Notes under the pieces: model-generated
What the model saw: only the letters and a program-made list of their open reading frames with translations
Databases searched by the model: none
What the model was told of the DNA's origin: nothing
Program-made: the position numbers and the translations under genes
In this document: one piece after another, positions 9,269 to 19,141 of the stretch
Numbering within the stretch: position 1 is the first letter of the stretch
Layout of the letters: the number at the start of each line of letters is the position of its first letter
Source: Nitrososphaerota archaeon
GTDB lineage: Archaea > Thermoproteota > Nitrososphaeria > Nitrososphaerales > Gagatemarchaeaceae
Length of the DNA stretch: 64,000 nucleotides
NCBI GenBank assembly: GCA_027886905.1
Contig: JAPCJO010000003.1
Location: 1 to 64,000 of the forward strand
Reading direction: 5' to 3'

Positions 9269-10315
9269 TCAGCGAGAAGCTAACCTTCTCAAAAGCTGAT
9301 AGCTTTTCACGGCATCCTTCTCATTGAGGACAACTATAGCGTGGGGATTACTCGTAAAATATTCAAAAATGCTTACCCCGTTCCTAGCCAGTTCGCCCGT
9401 AATAGTCGCTATGGCTCCGACCTTTGTTAAGACTTCTTCAGACATCGATATTATGATTTCAGACAGGTCGCCGTAGACTCTCAGCAGGTCCTTCTGTGGA
9501 ACCAGGCGGGTGAGCCTCCTCAAATTCTTCGAGTCAATCACCACGGTCATGTTCTCGACCGCAGAGACAACATGAAATGTCTCACCCTTGGCATAGTCTA
9601 TCGATTCTGAGAACCTCGCGAGCAGCGCCGAGATTGAAGGGTCGTTGATCAATTTGACAGCAACTATCCCGTCCTTCAGTGCCATCCTCAGGATGATTCT
9701 ACTCATTGCCCCGCGCTCAATTTTCTTACCCCTCGTGGGCATTATCCTTGTCACACTGATCACGGATCCAGTGTGATTCTTCACACCTCCGCCCCTTGAC
9801 CAGGGGAGTTGCACCTTGTAGACATCGATTGGGAATGTGACGTTCCGAAGATTCCTGGATTCCAGTCTCACTAGAGGGTATGGAACCTTATTCCGTATCT
9901 GGTCATAGACCTGCTCCGACAGGCATATGTCTCCACCATCGGCCAGTCTCACTATCCGCGAAGCAATGTTTACGGCATCACCCAAGAGGTCTCCTCCTCG
10001 GTGAAGAACGTCTCCAACATGGATTCCGATTCTGACTCTTAGTTTTTCTTTTGCACGCCTGTTGTATCTATCCAATACCTTTTGGATTTCAACAGCGCGT
10101 TTGGTCGCTTCCAGGGCGCTGTCGAACTCTACGAGGAAGGCGTCGCCCATGCTCTTGACCTCCTTTCCACTGTAGCGGAGGAAAGTGGGCCTTAGCAATT
10201 CATTGTGTCGAGTCAAGACCTCCAATGCAAGAGATTCATCGGCTTGTGTGAGCGCAGTGTAGCCCTCGATGTCGGTGAACATGATGGCGGCCAGCTTTCG
10301 ATGCTCTTGAGACAA
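9269..10315 (-). CDS. Class III adenylate/guanylate cyclase-domain protein with C-terminal extension
   Basis: AAIMFTDIEGYTAL...KSMGDAFLVEF...IGIHVGDVLHRGGDLLGDAVNIASRI; TTG start at 10315 preferred because a TATA-like GATTTATC lies about 30 nt upstream. Confidence 0.85.
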   Translation of the reverse strand: MSQEHRKLAAIMFTDIEGYTALTQADESLALEVLTRHNELLRPTFLRYSGKEVKSMGDAFLVEFDSALEATKRAVEIQKVLDRYNRRAKEKLRVRIGIHVGDVLHRGGDLLGDAVNIASRIVRLADGGDICLSEQVYDQIRNKVPYPLVRLESRNLRNVTFPIDVYKVQLPWSRGGGVKNHTGSVISVTRIMPTRGKKIERGAMSRIILRMALKDGIVAVKLINDPSISALLARFSESIDYAKGETFHVVSAVENMTVVIDSKNLRRLTRLVPQKDLLRVYGDLSEIIISMSEEVLTKVGAIATITGELARNGVSIFEYFTSNPHAIVVLNEKDAVKSYQLLRRLASR

Positions 10316-10522
10316 CTTCTGGATGGCCCCCTTTTGATTAGGGGTGTGATAAATCAGTAGCGCGTTGCGTGCTCTCCGCTTTGCTGGGAGAGCACGACCG
10401 AAGAACAGAATCACGATGGCCGATTGGATAAGGAGATGGAGGAGCGACTGAGGCTAGAGTAATTGGGTCACGCCGACCCATCGCGCTCACTCAACAGCGC
10501 AGCAATTCCTCGTCGAACCGAC

Positions 10523-11365
10523 TTAGCTCGTCTGACCTGCGTGCCCGAAGTTCCAGACCGTTTCGAGCAGCAACTCGGGCGTCTCGATCTGGGGAAGGTG
10601 GCCTGTGCCAGCCAGCAACTCGAACTTGGCGCCCGGGATCGCGGCGGCGTAGGCGCGTCCGTACCCGGCATCGACTATGCGGTCGCTGTCGCCCGAAATG
10701 ACCAGCACGGGGACGGCGACCCCGGCAAGTCGTGCTGCTAATGTCGGGTCGGTCATCTGCGGCGCGTAGACGCCAAGGGCGGCGCGGTTGGCGGCCATGA
10801 AGGCGCGCTGGTCGTCCGTCATACTAGCTGGGTCGACCCGGAACGGGTTCGGGTTGTGATAGGAGAGGCTCATTATCTCTGCAAGGGTGAGCTTCGAAGT
10901 GTCGGGAATGGGGTGGCCCGGGACGTCGATGCCGGTGGCGCCGACCAGGACCACGCCGGCGAGCCGGGGGGCCGCGAGCAGGGCGAGCTCGGCCGCAATC
11001 CAGCCGCCGACAGAGTTGCCGACCACCGTCACGTCGCTGGCGCCGATGTTGTCGAGGAGCCCGGCGTAGACCTGCGCCAATCCTCTGACGCTATTCAACG
11101 AGTCCGGCCGCTTCGTGCGAGCGAAACCAGGATGCGTCGGGGTGATGACCCGCACAGGGTGGCGCCCCGCCATCATGCCCGCGAAGCGAGCCATGGACAT
11201 GGGCCCGGCGCCGCCATGCAGCAACAAGAACGGCTGGCCCTCGCCGCGTTCCTCCACGAGCAGGTCGACCGTCCCGGAACTCGCGTAGGGCAACTGGTAT
11301 GTGGTCATGGTCACGCCGTCAGCGCTCTTCATCCCTCCATTCCCCTCTCCGACTTGTTTTGACAT
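10523..11365 (-). CDS. Alpha/beta hydrolase
   Basis: LLLHGGAGPMS, VVGNSVGGWIAAELAL nucleophile elbow, GTGHLPQIETPE. Confidence 0.85.
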   Translation of the reverse strand: MSKQVGEGNGGMKSADGVTMTTYQLPYASSGTVDLLVEERGEGQPFLLLHGGAGPMSMARFAGMMAGRHPVRVITPTHPGFARTKRPDSLNSVRGLAQVYAGLLDNIGASDVTVVGNSVGGWIAAELALLAAPRLAGVVLVGATGIDVPGHPIPDTSKLTLAEIMSLSYHNPNPFRVDPASMTDDQRAFMAANRAALGVYAPQMTDPTLAARLAGVAVPVLVISGDSDRIVDAGYGRAYAAAIPGAKFELLAGTGHLPQIETPELLLETVWNFGHAGQTS

Positions 11366-11465
11366 CTTCTGAATCGCCTTGTTCCTGCAAGAATCGCGAG
11401 GCAATATAGCGTGTCCGGACGCCGGACTTCAAAAAATTGCCGTCGCGAGGGCGCCCTCATGACCC

Positions 11466-12365
11466 TCAGGGTCCTTTCCTCGCTTCCCTCAGGCGAAGAA
11501 TCTCGTCGTCTATCCAAGAGGTCAGTCGCGCGGTGGAAAGAATGGCCCTAGCGTGAAACTTCACGCGGACGGCACTTACGCCGGGCTCGCTCCTCAACCT
11601 CCTCTCGGTCTCAAACACCTCGGCTATCGAGTCGGCCCAGCACGAAAGGATGATGGCGGTGTGCTCCCATTGATTGATGAACACGGATTTTGGGAGAGTC
11701 TGCCTTATGCGCAGGAGGACGGATTCGTCGCTTGAGTGCACGTGGACCTCGTACATGAGAATCCGGCTAGACTGGGCCGACTGCAGGATCGGCTGCACTT
11801 GGAAGAGCCCCTCCTCCAGGAGCCGCCTTCTGGCCTTCTTCGCGACCTTCTGAGACAAGCCTGTGGCCTCTGAAATCTCGCGGATGGGAGAGCGCAAGTT
11901 CACGACGAGCATCCGAAGCACTTCGAGCTCGGCCACGGACAACGGCTTTGGGAGCTCGTCCCGAGGATAGGGGAAGAGGGGCGTGACCTCCGACTCGACC
12001 GGGCCGAGGATGTCCCCTAGCTCCCTCTGGGGGCCGCGCGGTGGGCCGTCGCGATAGACGAGCACGGCCACGCTGCGATTCACGTCCGCTGTGGCGAAGA
12101 CCGCGGGGTCGACTTCTATCGCGGCGTGCAGTTCGTCAAAGGAAGCGATGGGTTGTTTGAAGAAGAAGAGCCGCGGAGACCTTCGAAAGACCTGGGCCGC
12201 CGGCATCGCCTGGAGGGAGGTCAGCACCTTTGCCCTCTCCATGGCCTCGATCCTCGTCTTTACGGCCTTGCCAGACAGCCCGATTCCTCGACCCAGGGTC
12301 TCGTAGGACGAGAACGGACGCTGTCTGAGCTGGGACAGTATCAGAAAGTCGCGCTCATCGACCAA
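11466..12365 (-). CDS. Lrp/AsnC-like winged-helix transcriptional regulator
   Basis: Two HTH-like segments (ERDFLILSQLRQRPFSSYETLGRGIGLSGKAVKTRIEAM; LRSPIREISEATGLSQKVAKKARRRL). Confidence 0.7.
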   Translation of the reverse strand: MVDERDFLILSQLRQRPFSSYETLGRGIGLSGKAVKTRIEAMERAKVLTSLQAMPAAQVFRRSPRLFFFKQPIASFDELHAAIEVDPAVFATADVNRSVAVLVYRDGPPRGPQRELGDILGPVESEVTPLFPYPRDELPKPLSVAELEVLRMLVVNLRSPIREISEATGLSQKVAKKARRRLLEEGLFQVQPILQSAQSSRILMYEVHVHSSDESVLLRIRQTLPKSVFINQWEHTAIILSCWADSIAEVFETERRLRSEPGVSAVRVKFHARAILSTARLTSWIDDEILRLREARKGP

Positions 12366-12504
12366 CGGATTTTCTCAACCCTGAGACAGATGACCGCACT
12401 TCGAGTTCCTATTTGCTCGCGCTATATTACCAGTATCAGCCGCTAGGGGTCGAGTATCCAGCGCGTCCCGTCTAACCTATGGGTGATTCCCCTCCCCTGT
12501 CGAA

Positions 12505-12606
12505 TCAGCTGGATGGCCTTTGCCAGAGTCGTTTTAGGACCGTGACAACGACTATGACTATGATTGTGAGACCGACTATGAGAATCGCTCTTTGCTCCAG
12601 AGGCAT
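12505..12606 (-). CDS. Tiny single-TM protein, 33 aa (MPLEQRAILIVGLTIIVIVVVTVLKRLWQRPSS)
   Basis: ATG-to-TGA ORF below ORF-track cutoff; TATA-like TTAAAATCC about 30 nt upstream. Confidence 0.45.
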   Translation of the reverse strand: MPLEQRAILIVGLTIIVIVVVTVLKRLWQRPSS

Positions 12607-12855
12607 TCTGGGACATTGTATTCCCGCCAGAGGATTTTAAGGTGGTGCCAGCCCATTACGTCTCTACGTCGTCCCGGCTAATGGCCTCGGTGAGCATCGC
12701 TGACCACTTGTCCTTGGCGTTCACGCCCGCGACCTGTGGGGGCGTCTGTCCGTCCAAGACCATGCGCGGCTTCACAAATCTATATTGACTCCGCCAGAAC
12801 GACTCAAGACACATATCCTGCTTTGACGGAGAAGGAGGAAGAAGCGCGGCTCGAC

Positions 12856-13776
12856 ATGATTGAGACTGAGAACCTCACAAGGAAGTTCGGCGACTTGACC
12901 GCCGTCGACAATCTCACGCTCCGGGTGGACGAGGGCGAGGTCTTCGGCTTCCTTGGCCCCAACGGCGCTGGGAAGACCACCACGGTCAGGATGCTCTGCT
13001 GCCTGATATCCAAGACGAGCGGCAGCGCGAGGGTCGGAGAATTCGACGTCGGCAAAGAAGAAGACGCCCTGAAGATCAGGAGAATCGTCGGGTTCGTCCC
13101 GGACAACGTGGGCCTCTACGACTCCCTCACCGCCTACGAGAACCTGGACTACTACGGGACGCTATACAGGCGGACGGACTCCCAGCGGAAGGAGAGCAAC
13201 GAGTACTTCCTCAAGATGCTCGGGCTCTGGGAGAAGAGGGACACCATGGCGGGGACGTTCTCGAAGGGGATGAAGCAGAAGCTCGCCATCGCGCGCGCCC
13301 TGGTCCACGACCCCGAGGTGATCTTCATGGACGAGCCTACGGCCAACCTCGACCCCGAGGCCTCGAAGGGCGTGAGGGAGTTCATCCTCGAGCTGAAGAG
13401 GGAGAAGAAGACCATCTTCCTGAACACGCACAACCTCGACGAGGCCGAGAGGGTCTGCGACAGGATAGGCATCATGAACACAAAGCTGATGGCGGTGGGC
13501 ACCCCCGAGGAGCTCGAGCGGTCGGTCCGCGGCAGGAGGACGGAGATTCAGTTGAGGCAGGTGACCGACGCAATCCTGGATTCGCTGAAGAAGCTCAAGC
13601 TGAGAAACCTCGTCAGGGAGGGGAACAAGCTGACGGTGGACGTCGTGAATCCCGAGGAGGAGAACCCCGACATGGTGAGCGCGATCGTGGGGGCCGGGGG
13701 ACGCGTCGAGAGCGTCACCGTGGCCGGGTCGACCCTTGAGGACGCGTACCTGAAGCTTGTGAGGGACGCGCCATGA
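12856..13776 (+). CDS. ABC transporter ATP-binding protein
   Basis: GPNGAGKTTTVRML Walker A, SKGMKQKLAIARAL signature, VIFMDEPTANLDPE Walker B; start trimmed. Confidence 0.93.
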   Translation: MIETENLTRKFGDLTAVDNLTLRVDEGEVFGFLGPNGAGKTTTVRMLCCLISKTSGSARVGEFDVGKEEDALKIRRIVGFVPDNVGLYDSLTAYENLDYYGTLYRRTDSQRKESNEYFLKMLGLWEKRDTMAGTFSKGMKQKLAIARALVHDPEVIFMDEPTANLDPEASKGVREFILELKREKKTIFLNTHNLDEAERVCDRIGIMNTKLMAVGTPEELERSVRGRRTEIQLRQVTDAILDSLKKLKLRNLVREGNKLTVDVVNPEEENPDMVSAIVGAGGRVESVTVAGSTLEDAYLKLVRDAP

Positions 13777-14507
13777 GCACCTGGATGCCGTGGAAGATTG
13801 CGCAGAAGGAAATGAAGGTGCTCCGAAGGAAGAAGAGCGTCATCTCCTACATCATCGCGCTCCCCCTCATCCTCTCCGTTCTCTTCTCGCTCGTCGTCCA
13901 GAACGACATCGTTTCGTCGTCCGGGCTTTCACCCGACTATCAGCTCGGCCTCGACTCGCTCACATACTTCTTTGTCGTATTCGCCGCCATCCTGCCCGCC
14001 TCGATCGCGGCCTACAGCATAGTGGGCGAGAAAATCGAGAAGAGCCTGGAGCCTCTGCTCTCCACCCCGACGACCGACGGTGAGATCCTCCTCGGGAAGA
14101 GCATCGCGGCGTTCTTGCCGCCCATGCTGGCGATCTGGGCGGGGGCGTCGATCTACATGGCGGCGACGGACTACCTGACCTACGGACTCCTGTCCCACCT
14201 CTACTTTCCCAACTTGACCTCCGGCGTCATGCTGTTTCTCCTCGCCCCCCTCGCGGGAATCTTCAGCGTCGAGCTAGCGGTCATCGTGTCGTCGCGTGTG
14301 AGCGACGTCCGCGGCGCGAACCAGGCCGGAGGCCTCTTGTTCATCCCGTTCATGGCCGTCTTCCTTTCCGCGGTGGAGGGGACCATCCCGTTTGACGCCG
14401 AGACGCTCCTGATCTTCTCAGGCATCGTGCTGGTCGCGGATGTAGCTCTCTTCTTCGTGAGCACATCCACCTTCCGTCGAGAAGAGATACTCACGAAGTG
14501 GAAGTGA
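13773..14507 (+). CDS. ABC-2 type permease
   Basis: Multiple TM helices, EKIEKSLEPLLSTPTTDGEILLGKS motif; overlaps ATPase stop. Confidence 0.85.
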   Translation: MSTWMPWKIAQKEMKVLRRKKSVISYIIALPLILSVLFSLVVQNDIVSSSGLSPDYQLGLDSLTYFFVVFAAILPASIAAYSIVGEKIEKSLEPLLSTPTTDGEILLGKSIAAFLPPMLAIWAGASIYMAATDYLTYGLLSHLYFPNLTSGVMLFLLAPLAGIFSVELAVIVSSRVSDVRGANQAGGLLFIPFMAVFLSAVEGTIPFDAETLLIFSGIVLVADVALFFVSTSTFRREEILTKWK

Positions 14508-14511
14508 AGGG

Positions 14512-15222
14512 TCAGATGTCCTTCGAATGGAAGTATGCCGAAGACAGCGCCAGAGAAGCGACGGAAATCGCGAGGAAGCCGCCGGCGGTCTCCCACTCGA
14601 CCCCGTCCCACGCCCCCTTGATGACGCCCGGAAGGTCGCCTAGCATGCTGCCCGGGGAGACGAAGCCGAGGCCGATGACGGGGAAGAGGATTGTCATCGA
14701 GTACCAAAGGACGAGCAGCGCCACGATGGCGACGACGGTGCTCGGCAGCGCGATGCTGAGCGCCACACCCAGGGCCGTCAGCGTGACCATAGCGAGGGCG
14801 ACGAGGAGGACCCCGGACGCCAGCCCGAGGGCGCTGTAGTCGCCTACTTCGAGCCTCAGGGCGAGCCCCACGAGCACGGCCGTTACCATCGAGAAGCAGA
14901 TGAGGGTGTAGGCCATCCGCGAGGCGAACTTCGCCAGGACGTAGTCGATGCGCGTCACCGACTTGCTCAGGATCGAGTCGGCAAGTTCCCCCGCCTCGGA
15001 GGAGACCGAGCTCGCGGCCAGCGCCGTTATCACGAGGCTCCAGACGTAGACGAAGTCCGCGAGTCCCGAGGAGACCACGCTCGAGGTCGTCCCCGAGGAG
15101 GCCGAGCCGAGCGTCCTTATCACCTGGATGAAGACCGCCGCCAGCAGCCACCCGTAGGTTATCCTGCTCCTGAAGAGGCCCCTGAGGTCGGCCTGCGCGA
15201 TCGCCCAGAAGGGCGACGCCAT
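14512..15222 (-). CDS. ABC-2 type permease
   Basis: Multiple TM helices, ELADSILSKSVTRIDYVLAKF motif; start trimmed to ATG 15222. Confidence 0.85.
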   Translation of the reverse strand: MASPFWAIAQADLRGLFRSRITYGWLLAAVFIQVIRTLGSASSGTTSSVVSSGLADFVYVWSLVITALAASSVSSEAGELADSILSKSVTRIDYVLAKFASRMAYTLICFSMVTAVLVGLALRLEVGDYSALGLASGVLLVALAMVTLTALGVALSIALPSTVVAIVALLVLWYSMTILFPVIGLGFVSPGSMLGDLPGVIKGAWDGVEWETAGGFLAISVASLALSSAYFHSKDI

Positions 15223-15229
15223 CCTCGCG

Positions 15230-16198
15230 CTAGGCCGCTGCGAGGAACCTGCGCGACTCTTCATCACGAAGCAGCCCCATGAATGCGTCCTCGATGCTCG
15301 ACGTCGAGGAGCTGATCGATATCAGGTCCAACCCCAGTCGCGAGACTAGCTCCGTGACCCCTTTGACCGCCTCGGCCACCGGCATCTCGGGGTCGAAGAC
15401 GACGTCCACCGCGAAATCCCCCCGGGTCTCGAAGCTCACGACCCACTTCTCCGCCTTGAGCGCGCCGCATAGCTTCTCCACGCCTCCCTCGAGCTCGAGG
15501 CGAACCACGTGGCTGCGGGTGCTCTTCTTCATGTCCTTTATCGAGCCGGAGAAGATCGCCTTCCCTTGGCTTATCACGCCGACGTCCGTGCATATCCTGT
15601 CGATGTCGCTCAGGATGTGGGAAGACACGATGATCGTCTTCTCCTTGCCGAGCTCCGCGATCAGCTCCAGCGTCTCCCTCCTTCCTGAGGGGTCGAGCCC
15701 GGAGGTCGGCTCGTCGAGTATGAGCAGCTCCGGGTCGTTCATCAGGGCGGCGGCCAGCCCCAGGCGCGTGACCATCCCCGTGGAGAACCCTGCGATCTCC
15801 CTGGACGAGTCCCCCAGCAGCCCCACCGAGCGAATCAGGGCGGAGAGCCTGCCCATCCTCTCCTCGACCCCGAGACCGAAGAGCTTGCCCACGAAATCCA
15901 AGTAGGTGATGGGGGTCATCTTCGGGGGGAAGCGGGGGTTCGTGGGAAGGTAGCCCATCCGCCTGCGAAGGTCAGATGACCCCGGCGTCATCCTCTCGCC
16001 AAAGACCCTGACCTCTCCCGCTGTCGGCCGTATAAGGCCCAGGAGCAGCCTTATGGTCGTGGTCTTCCCTGCCCCGTTGGGGCCAAGGAAGCCGAAGATG
16101 GCGCCCCGCTCCACCGCGAAGCTGACGTTGTTCACGGCGATGAGCTTCTCGCCAAAAATCTTCGTAAGATCTTTCATCTCTACAACTCTTTGGCCCAT
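15230..16198 (-). CDS. ABC transporter ATP-binding protein
   Basis: GPNGAGKTTTIRLL, STGMVTRLGLAAAL, LLILDEPTSGLDPSG. Confidence 0.93.
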   Translation of the reverse strand: MGQRVVEMKDLTKIFGEKLIAVNNVSFAVERGAIFGFLGPNGAGKTTTIRLLLGLIRPTAGEVRVFGERMTPGSSDLRRRMGYLPTNPRFPPKMTPITYLDFVGKLFGLGVEERMGRLSALIRSVGLLGDSSREIAGFSTGMVTRLGLAAALMNDPELLILDEPTSGLDPSGRRETLELIAELGKEKTIIVSSHILSDIDRICTDVGVISQGKAIFSGSIKDMKKSTRSHVVRLELEGGVEKLCGALKAEKWVVSFETRGDFAVDVVFDPEMPVAEAVKGVTELVSRLGLDLISISSSTSSIEDAFMGLLRDEESRRFLAAA

Positions 16199-16274
16199 CG
16201 GACGACTGGAATCGGAGCCGCCTGACTCCTATTAAGATGTGCTTCGGCCAAGCGGCGATCGTCCGGCCGCTACC

Positions 16275-16994
16275 CTAGAATAGAGTCCTCGCGGAGAGCA
16301 CCCGGCCCGTCAGAGAGACTAGGGCGATGACGACGAAGGCGAACAGGAGCGGATAGATGTCTGAGACGTATAGGATAGCGAGGACTCCGGTCAGCGCCCC
16401 GGCGAACATCGCGAGGACCGAGACGAGGCGGCGGCCGGCCTTCGACCCGGCTCCTCCGGCCGCGCGGCTGTCCGCGACCATCCCTGTAAGTGTCAACGTG
16501 AGCACCGTGGTTGTCAGGTCGGGGACAGCCAGCTTTCGAGCGGTCGCGTTCTGGATCCCCATCGAGATCCCGAGGGCGACAATCAGCGCGTAGCCGTATC
16601 CCGCGGGCACCGGGCTACCAGATAGGATCGAGAGGCCGGCAGCGAGACCCAGGAGCAGCGCCTGAGCTTCAGTGGCGGTCCACAAGAGGCGGCCCCTGTT
16701 CGCGCCGAGGCGCGACCCGAGCTTGCCCCCGGTCAGCGACCCCACGACGAATGCCCCCAGGGCCGTGAGCGAGGAGGCTATTGAGAACCCCCGCGCCCCG
16801 GCGAGGGCGAACGCGATGAAGAGGACGTTGCCGGTCATGTTCGCGACGAAGACGTGACCGAGGACCAGGTAGCTGAAGGCGTCGACCAGGCCGGTGACCA
16901 CGGTCATGGCGACTAGCAGCGGGGGGAGTGGACCGTCCTTCCCCCCCGGGGAAGGGAAGAGGGTCTCGCGGACATCGGCGAAGAAACCGCTCAC
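16275..16994 (-). CDS. YoaK/DUF1275-like membrane protein
   Basis: VTGLVDAFSYLVLGHVFVANMTGNVLFIAFAL characteristic N-terminal motif. Confidence 0.8.
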   Translation of the reverse strand: MSGFFADVRETLFPSPGGKDGPLPPLLVAMTVVTGLVDAFSYLVLGHVFVANMTGNVLFIAFALAGARGFSIASSLTALGAFVVGSLTGGKLGSRLGANRGRLLWTATEAQALLLGLAAGLSILSGSPVPAGYGYALIVALGISMGIQNATARKLAVPDLTTTVLTLTLTGMVADSRAAGGAGSKAGRRLVSVLAMFAGALTGVLAILYVSDIYPLLFAFVVIALVSLTGRVLSARTLF

Positions 16995-17082
16995 TGACGG
17001 TGTGACCTCCTCGCTAGTCCTGGACGGACGTATGGCGTGCCCGCCAGTTCCGCGCCTTCGAAGGTAAGTCTTTCGACCGGAC

Positions 17083-17904
17083 TCAGTTGTCCAGCAGGAA
17101 GCGCAGGACGGTCTTGTTGTAGAGCGCTACATGCGTGCTATGCGGCGCGTGGGAGGAGTCCCGGATGGTGGAGACCGTCGCGTTCGGCATAGACTTGGCC
17201 AGTATCGATGTGACGGCCTGAAACATGAGAGGGCTTCTCTGGCCCCTCAGCAGCAGGGTGGGGGCGGATATCTTCCGGGCGTCCTCCGTCGTGAAGTGGT
17301 CTCTCTCTGGCGTAGGGAGCTCGGCGGCGAGGGTCTTGGAGTTCTGGAGCATCATCTCCCGCGCCTCCGCCGGGAGCCGGTCGAACGCCCCGGCACTCAT
17401 GGTGAAATCGATGAATCCTTTCGCGGCCTCCGCGTCGTCGCCGTCCCGAAGGTGGGCCAGCACCATCTCGGCGAACTTGCCCTCGGAGGCGCGATAGGAC
17501 TTCAGGCTCTTGGGGTCGTCTGCGAGCAGCGAGAGTATGGGCGGCTCCCCGAGGACGGCCGACCGCACGACGTCCGGGCAGTCCCTCTCGACGAGGGCCG
17601 CGATGTATGCGCCGTATGACGACCCGACGACGTGCACGGGAGCCTTGAGGCCGAGGGCGCCCACCAAGCCGACAAGGTCGTCCCTCTCGTCCGCGACCGA
17701 GAAGCCCGGCGGGTACTCGCTCCAGGCGTTGGGATAGTGGTTTCGTCGGCTGTAGGCCACCACGTGGAACCGCTCCGCGAAGGGCTCGAGCTGGAGCGCC
17801 CACGCGCGGTAGTCGTTGAGGCTGCCGTGGACCAGGACCAGTGGCGTGCCGGTCCCCTTCTCGACGTAGCTGAGCTCGACGCCGCTGACCTTTGCTGCCT
17901 TCAT
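17083..17904 (-). CDS. Alpha/beta hydrolase
   Basis: LVHGSLNDYRAW, VVGSSYGAYIAAL elbow, DSSHAPHSTH. Confidence 0.85.
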   Translation of the reverse strand: MKAAKVSGVELSYVEKGTGTPLVLVHGSLNDYRAWALQLEPFAERFHVVAYSRRNHYPNAWSEYPPGFSVADERDDLVGLVGALGLKAPVHVVGSSYGAYIAALVERDCPDVVRSAVLGEPPILSLLADDPKSLKSYRASEGKFAEMVLAHLRDGDDAEAAKGFIDFTMSAGAFDRLPAEAREMMLQNSKTLAAELPTPERDHFTTEDARKISAPTLLLRGQRSPLMFQAVTSILAKSMPNATVSTIRDSSHAPHSTHVALYNKTVLRFLLDN

Positions 17905-17976
17905 CGCCCTGATCGGAGGGCTTCAGCGGTTTGACGGTAGAAATTGCTTTCGAAGAAGAGGCGCGTCAAGAGGGGA

Positions 17977-19080
17977 CTACTCGTCGAACTGCGTAGCGAC
18001 GTCGACCTCGAGGAACTCCCCGAACCTGCCCGCCGCCTCCCTCGCTCCCTTCCTGCGCCCGTCGTCGAGCTTCCCGAATGGCCGTATCGCGACCACAACT
18101 CTGTTCTTCTCGTTCTTCCTCTTCCACGTCCCCACCACCTCGCCATCCGCGACCATCACGGGGAGAAATATCCCGTTGCTGTGCGTGAAGACGATCTTCC
18201 CGCTTTTCAGCATCCTCTGCGTGTCGGCGTCGCCGAGCATGGCCGACCTGTCGGCATACCCCACGAGGTACTCGTCGAACGCAGGGAGGAGGTGGACATC
18301 TCGCTCGCTTCCGTCCATCCTCGACGACTTCGTGAAGTAGGTCTTCCCGTCCACCGTCTCCGAGGCAAGCCCTGACGAAGCCTCGATGCCCGCCTTGGCG
18401 TCCGAGACCTTGAGCCCGGACCACCACACATAGTCCTTGATGGTGGCTGGGCCGTGACTGGTGAAGTACCTCGTGGCGAGCTCCGCCAGCGCTTCGCTGT
18501 TGGAGAGGTCCCTTCTGCTGTCTATCCTGTCATCGAGCAGCTCGAAGGTCTGCTGCTTGCCTTGGTGAGCCCCGAAGCAGATGATCCCGTCCCAGGCTGC
18601 CCTGTAGAGCATGTGGTACCCGAGTAGGCCCGAGACTTCCATCCCTTCCCTCTCGAGGACGTCGTACATCTGGTCCCTCGTGAGCTGCCCCTCGCGCTTC
18701 AGGGCCTTCGCGAAGAGGGCCTCGGCCTTTGCGATGGCGTCGTCGCCCAGACCCAAATGCCTGTCCCTCGAGATGGCGGTCTTGAGCAGGCCGGGGGCGA
18801 AGAGCCTGAGCATCCAGTGAATGTCGCGCGACGAGCCGAAGTGAAGCGTCCCGCGCATCAGCCACGTGCGGGATATCCTCCTCTCGGCTATCGCTTCCTC
18901 GACGTCGGCCTTGGTGGCGGACTCCCCGCATCGAAGGCCGATGGCCCACAAGGCGGCAGGGTAGTCCTGCGCCTGAACGGCCCCAAGCGAAGTCAGGACC
19001 TCCTCGGGGGACTTGGCTGTCGAGTCAGGCTGGATGCCCTGGCTCGCAAGGCGGCTTCTCGCGATGTCTTCGACCCTCAA
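17977..19080 (-). CDS. Winged-helix DNA-binding domain protein (YcaQ/HTH_42-like)
   Basis: ARSRLASQGI...GAVQAQDYPAALWAIGLR..., SRTWLMRGTLHF. Confidence 0.75.
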   Translation of the reverse strand: MRVEDIARSRLASQGIQPDSTAKSPEEVLTSLGAVQAQDYPAALWAIGLRCGESATKADVEEAIAERRISRTWLMRGTLHFGSSRDIHWMLRLFAPGLLKTAISRDRHLGLGDDAIAKAEALFAKALKREGQLTRDQMYDVLEREGMEVSGLLGYHMLYRAAWDGIICFGAHQGKQQTFELLDDRIDSRRDLSNSEALAELATRYFTSHGPATIKDYVWWSGLKVSDAKAGIEASSGLASETVDGKTYFTKSSRMDGSERDVHLLPAFDEYLVGYADRSAMLGDADTQRMLKSGKIVFTHSNGIFLPVMVADGEVVGTWKRKNEKNRVVVAIRPFGKLDDGRRKGAREAAGRFGEFLEVDVATQFDE

Positions 19081-19141
19081 TCGGGAGGGACGAAGGGGCA
19101 GAAATCTTAAGCATTATATCGCGCCCATTCGGGTTGGGGCT

